DNA from: Anaerosphaera aminiphila DSM 21120
Lineage (GTDB): Bacteria; Bacillota; Clostridia; Tissierellales; Peptoniphilaceae
Assembly: GCF_900129925.1 (NCBI RefSeq)
Contig: NZ_FQXI01000005.1
Span: forward strand, 58,355-122,354
Length of the DNA stretch: 64,000 nucleotides
Direction of reading: 5' to 3'
Shown here: one piece after another, positions 26,959-34,383 of the stretch
Layout of the letters: each line of letters starts with the position of its first letter
Numbering within the stretch: position 1 is the first letter of the stretch
Position numbers and translations under genes: made by a program
Notes under the pieces: model-generated
The model's database searches: none
Told to the model about the DNA's origin: nothing
Seen by the model: the letters and a program-made list of their open reading frames with translations, nothing else

Positions 26959-29226
26959 TTATTGTTCTCCTCCTTTCTCTAAACTCTCTATACTTTCTAT
27001 TATCCTCTCCGGTGTTGCAGGGTAGTCGGTAATATTGGTTCCAAGAGCGTAATTTATTGCATTTAAAACTGCCGGAGCAGGTGCAACCGCTGATATCTCT
27101 CCAATACTTTTTACACCATAAGGTGTGGACTCATCTTCACTTTCAATTAGAAGTGTTCTAACATTTGGCATATCGTGAACGTTTAATGAGTGGTATTTGG
27201 AAAGTGTTGGATTTTTTACATATCCTCTTTCATCTATTACTATTTCTTCTGATAGAGCCATGCCAAGTATAAACTGGCAACCTCCTTGAACTTGTCCTTC
27301 CACTAACAACGGATTTACTGCCTTTCCTATATCATGAACTGAAAGTAAATCCTCTATTTCAACAAATCCCGTCTTTTTGTCCACCTTTACTTCTGCAAAA
27401 CAAGCAGCTAGTGATGCCGGATTCCCAGTAGATTCATGATTAATGTATACAGACATATAGTCCTGCAAGTGTTTTTCTCTCATCATTGCAATTTCACCGT
27501 AAGAGTATTCTTCTTTTGAATTTTTTACTTTTACTACTCCATTATCTGTATATAAGTCACTTATATTTAAATCTTTTACCTTATGCAAAGTATCAAATAG
27601 TTTTTCAATAATTGCCTCGCCGGCTTTTTTTAATGCTCCTCCACTTACGGAAGTTACCCTACTTGCTTGAGTACCTGCAGAATCATAAGGTGTTATAAAT
27701 GTATCTGCTTCTGTCACATTTATTTTCTTAACATCTAAGTCCAGTGCTTCTGCTGCCATTTGCGTTAAACTCGTTATAGTTCCACAACCCTGTTCGTGAA
27801 CTGCAACTTTTGCAAGTACAGTTCCATCTGGACTTAAAACCATTTCCACATTTGTAAAGTCCGGAAAAGTTCCCCAATATCCCGTACTGTGACTTACTGC
27901 TGAAACTCCAACTCCATACGCATATCTATCTGTGTCTTTTCCCTTTATATTCTTGTATTTTTCCTTCCAATTAAATGCTTCCATTCCCTTTATAATACAT
28001 TCTTTTATAGCTGCTTTTCCCAAGTTTGGACCACCTGTAGGATCTTCTGCATAGGGGTCAACTAAATTTTTTAGTCTAAACTCGCATGGATCCATTCCTA
28101 TGGCTTTTGCTGCATTTGTAATGTTAATTTCCGTTATTGCATGAGCTTGAGGTCCACCATAGGCTCTGCAAGCTCCTCCGGGAATTACATTTGAATAGTA
28201 AGCTCTTCCCATAAATTCCTGATTTTTAAACTTATAAAGTCTAAAGAGTTTTTTTGCAAGAGCATTGGTAACACTGGAGTTATTAGTATCGTACGCTCCT
28301 CCATCAACTTCAACTTCAACTTTACGTCCTAAAATTGTTCCATCTTTTTTTATTGCAGTTTCAATCCTCTGTCTAGTGGGATTTCTTGTAACTGTGCCTA
28401 TCATACTTTGTTCTCTATCCATGTACACTAGAACAGGTTTTTTTAATTTCCACGTTGCAAATCCGGCAGTTATCTCTAAAATCGGCTGTTGTTTTCCGCC
28501 AAAAGAACCTCCCATATTCGCCTTTATAACTCTAACTTTTGAAAAAGGTATTTCTAAAACTCTTGCCAAGTGCATTTGAACTGTAAATACCATTTGACTG
28601 GCACTTGAAACTACTAAATTTCCATAGTCATCTATTTCAGCAAGTGCAGAGTGTGGCTCTATTGCCAAGTGATGTGTCCTTGGAGTGTATCCAATATCAC
28701 TGATTACATAATCTGCTTCACTTTTAGCTTTTTCGTAGTCTCCTGTTTCTATATGGCGCTCAAATCCTAAATTGGTATTGCCCTTTACTATTACTTCATC
28801 TCTTTTTGCAGAATCTAATCCCACGGTAACCGGAAGTTCTTCATAGGTTATCTTTACTTTTTTTATGGCATATTCCACTGACTCTTTAGATGTTCCCACT
28901 ACTAAAGCTATTCTATCTCCAACGTATCTGGCTTTTTCATTTAGTACGTATTCATCTCTTTTGCCCTCTATGCCAGTGAACCACTCCATAGAATTATAGG
29001 CAACTTTGGAAACGTCCTTGTGAGTAAAAATGGCTTTAATCCCATCTACTTCTAAAGCTTCCTCTAAATCAAATGTCAAATTTGCATGTGGTTTTTCACT
29101 TAAGATTAACTTGGCATATAACATATCCTGTTTTTTAACATCAATTATATACTTCGTCTTTCCAGTAACTCTTTCTAAACTATCTTCTCTAATTAAACTC
29201 TTACCTACATATTTATAATTATCCAT
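26959..29226 (-). CDS. Molybdenum-binding subunit of a xanthine dehydrogenase-family hydroxylase
   Basis: 755-residue large subunit of the molybdenum hydroxylase family. It has the aldehyde oxidase a/b hammerhead domain at the N-terminus, MGGSFGGKQ (238-246) and CRAYGGPQ (353-360) at the molybdopterin site, and the catalytic base Glu710 in GVKSIGEISAVAPAPA. By hand alignment the purine-holding Glu802 of bovine xanthine oxidase corresponds to Gln273 (DREQSM) and Arg880 to Ala322, and Phe914 to Tyr356. Hypoxanthine is therefore an unlikely substrate. It overlaps the FAD subunit gene by eight bases. The sequence suggests hydroxylation of an N-heterocycle or aldehyde; in context, a urocanate-like product is possible. 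Confidence 0.85.
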   Translation of the reverse strand: MDNYKYVGKSLIREDSLERVTGKTKYIIDVKKQDMLYAKLILSEKPHANLTFDLEEALEVDGIKAIFTHKDVSKVAYNSMEWFTGIEGKRDEYVLNEKARYVGDRIALVVGTSKESVEYAIKKVKITYEELPVTVGLDSAKRDEVIVKGNTNLGFERHIETGDYEKAKSEADYVISDIGYTPRTHHLAIEPHSALAEIDDYGNLVVSSASQMVFTVQMHLARVLEIPFSKVRVIKANMGGSFGGKQQPILEITAGFATWKLKKPVLVYMDREQSMIGTVTRNPTRQRIETAIKKDGTILGRKVEVEVDGGAYDTNNSSVTNALAKKLFRLYKFKNQEFMGRAYYSNVIPGGACRAYGGPQAHAITEINITNAAKAIGMDPCEFRLKNLVDPYAEDPTGGPNLGKAAIKECIIKGMEAFNWKEKYKNIKGKDTDRYAYGVGVSAVSHSTGYWGTFPDFTNVEMVLSPDGTVLAKVAVHEQGCGTITSLTQMAAEALDLDVKKINVTEADTFITPYDSAGTQASRVTSVSGGALKKAGEAIIEKLFDTLHKVKDLNISDLYTDNGVVKVKNSKEEYSYGEIAMMREKHLQDYMSVYINHESTGNPASLAACFAEVKVDKKTGFVEIEDLLSVHDIGKAVNPLLVEGQVQGGCQFILGMALSEEIVIDERGYVKNPTLSKYHSLNVHDMPNVRTLLIESEDESTPYGVKSIGEISAVAPAPAVLNAINYALGTNITDYPATPERIIESIESLEKGGEQ

Positions 29227-30061
29227 AGTTTATCAAATCTCCTAAAATTTCTTCCATTAACCCTTCAATAGCAACTCTTTTATAGTACTTAGATGCTCTA
29301 GTTGGTATTGCCATTTCCACTTGATTAAAGGAAGCATCGTATAGCAGTTCCAAATCAATTTCATTTAAACTTTTATTTAAAAGTACTTCTTCTATTAAAT
29401 TCGCTCTAACCGGTTTTACACCTACTGCCCCAAGAAATACCCTTACTTCATTTACTATTTCATCTTTTATCTTTAAGCTTACAGCACAGCTCACTTTTGA
29501 TATTGTAACAGCCTTTCTAGAACCTACCTTTTGAAAAGTACTCATTCTATCATCTTTTTTTATAATAATTTCCTTTACAGCTTCATCTTTTTTAAGGATT
29601 GTCTTTTCTCTACCTGTTACAAAATCTTCTATTGAAACTACTACCTCTTCGCTATCTCCATTTACTATTTTTATCTCAGAATCATATGCATAAAGGCTTA
29701 AAAGAGTATCTGCCGATTGAGAAGCATTGGAAATATTTCCTCCAATAGTTGCTTTATTTCTAATTTGTGTAGAACCCAATTCATGAGCTGCCCAGTACAG
29801 AGCTGGAAGTTTTTCACAAATTAAATCACTTTCACAAAGTTCAGTCATAGTAACTAAGGAACCTATATAAATATTTTTTTCATCTTCTCTAATATTTTTC
29901 CACTCTTTTAATTTTGTAATATCTAAAATACTGTAGTCTATTGCCTTTTTATTTCTAAGTTTAATAATTAAATCTGTTCCGCCGGCAATAATATATGTAT
30001 TGTCATCAATGTCTTTTAATATTTTTACTAAATCTTTTTCACTTCTAGGAGAGTAAAACAT
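29219..30061 (-). CDS. FAD-binding subunit of the molybdenum hydroxylase
   Basis: 280-residue subunit of the XdhB/CoxM type that passes electrons from the iron-sulfur clusters through FAD to an acceptor. The FAD-binding motifs are YIIAGGTDLIIKLRNK (about 24-39) and TIGGNISNASQSADTLLSL (about 106-124), followed by the C-terminal CO-dehydrogenase-flavoprotein domain. Its ATG overlaps the stop of the 2Fe-2S subunit by one base, and its 3' end overlaps the Mo subunit, so the three subunits are made together. Confidence 0.9.
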   Translation of the reverse strand: MFYSPRSEKDLVKILKDIDDNTYIIAGGTDLIIKLRNKKAIDYSILDITKLKEWKNIREDEKNIYIGSLVTMTELCESDLICEKLPALYWAAHELGSTQIRNKATIGGNISNASQSADTLLSLYAYDSEIKIVNGDSEEVVVSIEDFVTGREKTILKKDEAVKEIIIKKDDRMSTFQKVGSRKAVTISKVSCAVSLKIKDEIVNEVRVFLGAVGVKPVRANLIEEVLLNKSLNEIDLELLYDASFNQVEMAIPTRASKYYKRVAIEGLMEEILGDLINYG

Positions 30062-30522
30062 TATACAACCTCCTTACAAGCAGCATCTATGGCTTCAACT
30101 ATTTTTATAAAACCAGTACATCTGCATAAATTGCCCTCTATAGATCTTTTGATTTCCTCTAATGTGGGATTTTCTTTTTCCATCATTAGAGCTTTTGCAC
30201 TCATTATAAAGCCTGGAGAACAAAACCCACATTGAACCGCTCCATGTTCTATAAATTTTTTCTGCAAAATATCTAATTCCCCATTTTTCTCCAAGCCTTC
30301 TATAGTTATTATCTCTGAACCGTCAACTTGGCCCGTGAGTACTGTACAAGAAGTTACTGCTACTCTATCTAAGATAACTGTACAAGCTCCGCATTCTCCT
30401 TCTGAACACCCTTCCTTTGTGCCTGTTAAGTTGAGTTCATCTCTTAGAAAATCTATTAATCTCAAGCAAGGATCAACATCTTTTTTTATCTTTTCACCAT
30501 TAACTACTACATTTACTAACAT
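30061..30522 (-). CDS. 2Fe-2S subunit of the molybdenum hydroxylase
   Basis: Small iron-sulfur subunit (about 153 residues) with an N-terminal plant-type ferredoxin domain, GCSEGECGACTVILD, and a C-terminal all-helical domain holding the second cluster, QCGFCSPGFIM and LCRCTG. The frame reaches a GTG at 30570, but the ATG at 30522 has GAGGGTGAT upstream and gives the usual start before VNVVVNGEK. It is the first gene of the cluster and lies behind a 354-base intergenic region with a palindrome. Confidence 0.9.
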   Translation of the reverse strand: MLVNVVVNGEKIKKDVDPCLRLIDFLRDELNLTGTKEGCSEGECGACTVILDRVAVTSCTVLTGQVDGSEIITIEGLEKNGELDILQKKFIEHGAVQCGFCSPGFIMSAKALMMEKENPTLEEIKRSIEGNLCRCTGFIKIVEAIDAACKEVV

Positions 30523-30876
30523 AAAATCACCCTCTACTCTCTGATACCAATCTAAATTAACCTTTAACACACTACCTCATATTAACTTTTGTTTATTATA
30601 CCAACTTTTCTTAACTTTCGCTCTTTAAATAGTACACTATAGTATATTAATATACTAAATCGAAAACTATATATATCTTCATATATGTTTACTACATATA
30701 TAATTGTTTAGATTCTATTTAAATTAAATATTTCTTTCATTTTAACTACTATAGATTATTTCTTATACTTAATTATTGAATTTCATATACTCAGACAGGT
30801 TCAAATATATAACTATATGATATAATAGTTATATATTTAACATATTAAACTATTTAACTAAAGTGGAGATGAGCAA
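30523..30876. promoter_or_regulatory. Divergent intergenic region with palindrome and promoter elements
   Basis: This AT-rich gap separates the Mo-hydroxylase operon (left) from the NfnAB-like gene (right). It holds a perfect 18-base palindrome, TAGTATATTAATATACTA, at 30640-30657, which could be an operator for the leftward operon. A TATAAT at 30821-30826 is a likely -10 for the rightward gene, with only a poor -35 (TTCAAA, 15 bases upstream). I see no gene in it. Confidence 0.45.
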
Positions 30877-33222
30877 ATGTATAAAATATTAAAAAAAGAA
30901 AATCTTGCCCCAAATATTTATCTCTTTGATGTCGAGGCTCCAAGAATAGCCGCTTCTGCTAAGCCTGGACAATTCGTAATCGTTATCGCTGATAAATATG
31001 CAGAGAGAATTCCTCTTACAATTTGTGGGTTTGATTTAAGAAAAGGTTCTGTTCAAATTGTCGTACAAGCTTCAGGAAAATCTACTGAAAAAATATGTGC
31101 CTTTGAAGAAGGCGAAGCTTTTAAAGACTTTGTAGGTCCTCTTGGACAACCTTCTGAATTTATTTCACAGGATATAAATCAACTTAGAGATACAAAGTTC
31201 TTATTTGTTGCAGGTGGAGTTGGTACAGCTCCAATATGTCCTCAAATTAGATGGTTATACGATAGAGGCATTGACGTTGATGTAATCGTTGGAGCTAAAT
31301 CTAAGGACTATGTAATATTAGAAGACAAAATAAGAAAATATGCTAAAAATGTATATATAGCTACTGATGATGGTACTTATGGTTTTAAAGGTCTTGTAAC
31401 AGATAAAATTGTAGACCTAATAAGTAAAGAAAAGAAGCACTATGATCAATGTGTAGCTATAGGTCCTATGATTATGATGAAATTCGTCTGTCAAACTACT
31501 AAAAAATATAATCTTCCAACTACAGTGTCTTTAAACCCTATTATGGTTGACGGAACCGGAATGTGTGGAGCATGTAGAGTACACGTTGGAAATCAAACAA
31601 AATTTGCATGTGTTGATGGCCCTGAATTTGATGGTCACCTTGTAGATTTTGATTCAGCTATTCAAAGACAAAGACAATTTAGAGAAAATGCCAACAATAA
31701 GAGAGCTGTTATTCAAAGTCACAAAGATGGGCACATTTGTAATTTAGATGAAGCTATTATAAAACAACACAAGGATATTGAACTAGAAGAAAAACTCACA
31801 AAAAATGAACATCTTGAAGACATTCCTGTAACTGAAAAAATTGACAGATTTACACGTATACCTGTTTCAGTACAAGAACCGGATGTTAGAAATAAAAACT
31901 TTGACGAAGTTTGTTTTGGCTATACTGAAGAAGAAGCTATGCGTGAAGCTAAGCGCTGTTTAAACTGTAAAGTTCCTCACTGCATTGCAGGATGTCCCGT
32001 ATCTATAGATATCCCTGGATTTATAAAGGAAATTGCCAATGGAAACTTTGAACAAGCTGCAAAAGTTTTAGCTCTTTACACTGCTCTGCCAGCAGTTTGT
32101 GGTAGAGTTTGTCCACAGGAAACTCAATGTGAAGAAAAATGTATCCTTGGAAATAAAGGTGATGCAATTGCAATTGGTAAACTAGAAAGATTTGTAGCAG
32201 ATTATGCTAGAAGACATAAAATAAAAATTTCTGAAAAACCTGAACAAAACGGACACCAAGTTGCTGTTGTAGGCGCAGGTCCTGCAGGTCTTACTTGTGC
32301 TGGAGAACTTGCTAAAATGGGCTACACAGTTAAAATATTTGAAGCCTTACAACAACCTGGTGGAGTATTAGTTTATGGTATTCCTGAATTTAGACTTCCG
32401 GATAGTGTTGTAAATTCAGAAGTTAAAAACTTAACTAATCTTGGAGTTGAAATTGAAACAGACGTAGTTGTTGGAAAGACTATTAAAGTTGATACTCTTT
32501 TAAACTCAGGATATGAAGCAGTTTTCATAGGCTCAGGTGCAGGACTTCCTACATTTATGGACATACCTGGTGAAAATTTAAATGGTGTTGTATCTGCAAA
32601 TGAATTTTTAACAAGAAATAACTTAATGAGATCATTTGAGCAACAATATGACACTCCTGTTAACGTTGGAAGTAGAGTAGCTGTAGTTGGCGGCGGAAAC
32701 GTTGCAATGGACGCTGCAAGAGTTGCTAAAAGACTTGGCGCTGACGTATCAGTCCTATACAGAAGAACTGAAAAAGAACTTCCTGCAAGACTTGAAGAAG
32801 TTCACCACGCACAGGAAGAAGGCATTAAATTTGAAACTTTAACTGCCCCTATTGAAATTAAAGGCAGTGAAGACGGATGGGTTAAATCTGTTGTATCTGT
32901 TAGAAATGAATTAGGTGAACCTGATGAATCAGGAAGAAGACGCCCTGTTAAAGTTGAAGGCTCTGAATTTGAAGAAAATTTTGAAACTGTTATAATGGCA
33001 CTTGGTACAAATCCAAATCCATTAATCTCTCAATCTACTAATAATTTAGAGACAAATAGCAAGGGATGTATTCTTACAAATGAACTGGGACAAACTTCTA
33101 GAAAAGAAATATTTGCCGGTGGAGATGCGGTTACCGGTTCAGCTACAGTTATACTGGCAATGGGTGCCGGAAAAACTGCCGCAGAAGAAATAGACAGATA
33201 TATTAGAAATAAATATAATTAA
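30877..33222 (+). CDS. Fused NfnA/NfnB-type (SudBA-like) NAD(P)H:ferredoxin oxidoreductase
   Basis: 781 residues joining two enzymes normally encoded separately. Residues 1 to about 280 match the ferredoxin-NADP reductase-like subunit (NfnA/SudB), with FLFVAGGVGTAPICPQ and a 2Fe-2S site (Cys230, Cys233, Cys245). Residues about 310-781 match NfnB/SudA, a glutamate synthase small-chain homologue, with cluster cysteines CLNCKVPHCIAGCP (361-374), a second cysteine-rich segment near 404-420, and two dinucleotide folds (VAVVGAGPAGLTCAGEL and VAVVGGGNVAMDAARVA). Nfn couples ferredoxin and NADH oxidation to NADP reduction by electron bifurcation. Polysulfide reduction or ferredoxin-NADP reductase activity are alternatives. 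No glutamate synthase large chain is nearby. Confidence 0.85.
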   Translation: MYKILKKENLAPNIYLFDVEAPRIAASAKPGQFVIVIADKYAERIPLTICGFDLRKGSVQIVVQASGKSTEKICAFEEGEAFKDFVGPLGQPSEFISQDINQLRDTKFLFVAGGVGTAPICPQIRWLYDRGIDVDVIVGAKSKDYVILEDKIRKYAKNVYIATDDGTYGFKGLVTDKIVDLISKEKKHYDQCVAIGPMIMMKFVCQTTKKYNLPTTVSLNPIMVDGTGMCGACRVHVGNQTKFACVDGPEFDGHLVDFDSAIQRQRQFRENANNKRAVIQSHKDGHICNLDEAIIKQHKDIELEEKLTKNEHLEDIPVTEKIDRFTRIPVSVQEPDVRNKNFDEVCFGYTEEEAMREAKRCLNCKVPHCIAGCPVSIDIPGFIKEIANGNFEQAAKVLALYTALPAVCGRVCPQETQCEEKCILGNKGDAIAIGKLERFVADYARRHKIKISEKPEQNGHQVAVVGAGPAGLTCAGELAKMGYTVKIFEALQQPGGVLVYGIPEFRLPDSVVNSEVKNLTNLGVEIETDVVVGKTIKVDTLLNSGYEAVFIGSGAGLPTFMDIPGENLNGVVSANEFLTRNNLMRSFEQQYDTPVNVGSRVAVVGGGNVAMDAARVAKRLGADVSVLYRRTEKELPARLEEVHHAQEEGIKFETLTAPIEIKGSEDGWVKSVVSVRNELGEPDESGRRRPVKVEGSEFEENFETVIMALGTNPNPLISQSTNNLETNSKGCILTNELGQTSRKEIFAGGDAVTGSATVILAMGAGKTAAEEIDRYIRNKYN

Positions 33223-33226
33223 TTAA

Positions 33227-33263
33227 AAAAGCAGCCCTGTGTTTTAACGCAGAGCTGCTTTTA
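33227..33263. terminator. Terminator after the NfnAB-like gene
   Basis: AAAAGCAGC pairs with GCTGCTTTT and CTGTG with CGCAG inside a GC-rich hairpin; short T runs follow. It lies between convergent genes and may serve both. Confidence 0.75.
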
Positions 33264-33273
33264 ATGTAATAAC

Positions 33274-34119
33274 TTAAATACTATTTTTTATTTTTATCTC
33301 CATTCCTCTATCTAAATCATTAGTTACTATTTTTCCCTCTACTACAAGTTCATTTAATAATTCTTTAATTTTATCTTCATCTTTAAAGACTTCTGTTAAC
33401 TCTACAAAAAATACTCTCTCATATTTTTCTATAAATTTAAAAAGTTCTTCACTATTTAAAACTACTTCCCTTTTTGTCAAAGTTGAATCACTTTCCTCTA
33501 TAAATTCAATTAACTCCTCTAGTGACTTGTACCCTGTTAAAATTTTTTCTCTTCCGCTTTCTTCAACGTACATAAAGTTAGGATAACTTGTAAATCTTCT
33601 ATCAAAGGTACTAATCCTATCTTCTAAGAATTCTTCAGCCGCCCCATTATTTAAGTTTTCTAAAAAATCTTCTCTATTAATTCCCACATTTTTTGCAATT
33701 TCAACTTGTACTGACTCTTCCATTGTATTTAATCCATCTAGTAAAGTTGCCTCTCTTAACTTTCTTAAATACTTATTTGCAAGCTTTTCATCAGTCATTC
33801 TAGCAGCTACAAAGGCAGTATTTATTATATAAGTACTTACCTTCTCCCTAGACAGTAACTTTGGAGGATGGTTCATTATTGGCATATGGTGCATATAATA
33901 ACCTCCCTGCCACAATTGGAAAAGTATTTTATTTGCAGTCTCCTCTGAATCCTTATCCTTCATATTCATTGGAAGTATGTCGTGATAGTCTGCAATTAAT
34001 CCACCCATAATATTATATATTTCAATTTGTTCCCCATATATGTAATCAATGGCTCTAAGTACTTTTTCTTCTCCATAAGACCATGGACACACTACATCTG
34101 AAAATACAAAAAGTTTCAT
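33274..34119 (-). CDS. DsbA/FrnE-like thioredoxin-fold protein with a single cysteine
   Basis: 281 residues. The N-terminus KLFVFSDVVCPWSYGEEK and the following helical insert match the DsbA-like family that includes FrnE (2-hydroxychromene isomerase-like) and the Spx adaptor SpxH. The active-site motif is CPWS (Cys11, Ser14), and no other cysteine is present, so it cannot form the usual CXXC disulfide. The last 80 residues are acidic and Lys-rich and may be an added domain. A role as adaptor or as monothiol reductase is possible. Convergent with the NfnAB-like gene. Confidence 0.7.
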   Translation of the reverse strand: MKLFVFSDVVCPWSYGEEKVLRAIDYIYGEQIEIYNIMGGLIADYHDILPMNMKDKDSEETANKILFQLWQGGYYMHHMPIMNHPPKLLSREKVSTYIINTAFVAARMTDEKLANKYLRKLREATLLDGLNTMEESVQVEIAKNVGINREDFLENLNNGAAEEFLEDRISTFDRRFTSYPNFMYVEESGREKILTGYKSLEELIEFIEESDSTLTKREVVLNSEELFKFIEKYERVFFVELTEVFKDEDKIKELLNELVVEGKIVTNDLDRGMEIKIKNSI

Positions 34120-34266
34120 TTTCTTCCTCTTTTCAATTATATTTTATATTATACTCATTGTATTATAAGAGTATTTAAAAATAAAGTTTTAAAAAATAAA
34201 TAAATTTTTATTTAAAATATTCACTTATTAAGTGCAAACAGCTATGTTATCCCATTTCAGCCCTTT

Positions 34267-34326
34267 ACAACATATTGTGCCTTTTTCTTTAAAATTATTG
34301 AACTCAACCACAATATGTTGTATACT
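34267..34326 (+). promoter_or_regulatory. Two NrdR-like boxes and the nrdD promoter
   Basis: ACAACATATTGTG (34267-34279) and its exact inverse complement CACAATATGTTGT (34309-34321) are 42 bases apart centre to centre, four helical turns, and resemble NrdR boxes (acaCwAtATaTwGtgt). A promoter, TTGAAC (34298-34303), 17 bases, TATACT (34321-34326), encloses the second box in its spacer, so NrdR binding would exclude RNA polymerase. Confidence 0.75.
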
Positions 34327-34383
34327 ATTAATTACGAAGAAACATATAACTAAAGGATATATTCTAAAAGGAGAAGGGATTTA

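Noticed and set aside
26959..30522. True xanthine dehydrogenase for purine use
   Set aside because: Fold and cofactors match, but the residues that hold purines are replaced and no purine genes are next to it; I keep only the family name.
33274..34119. Thiol-disulfide oxidoreductase of the DsbA type
   Set aside because: Only one cysteine; disulfide exchange by CXXC is not possible.
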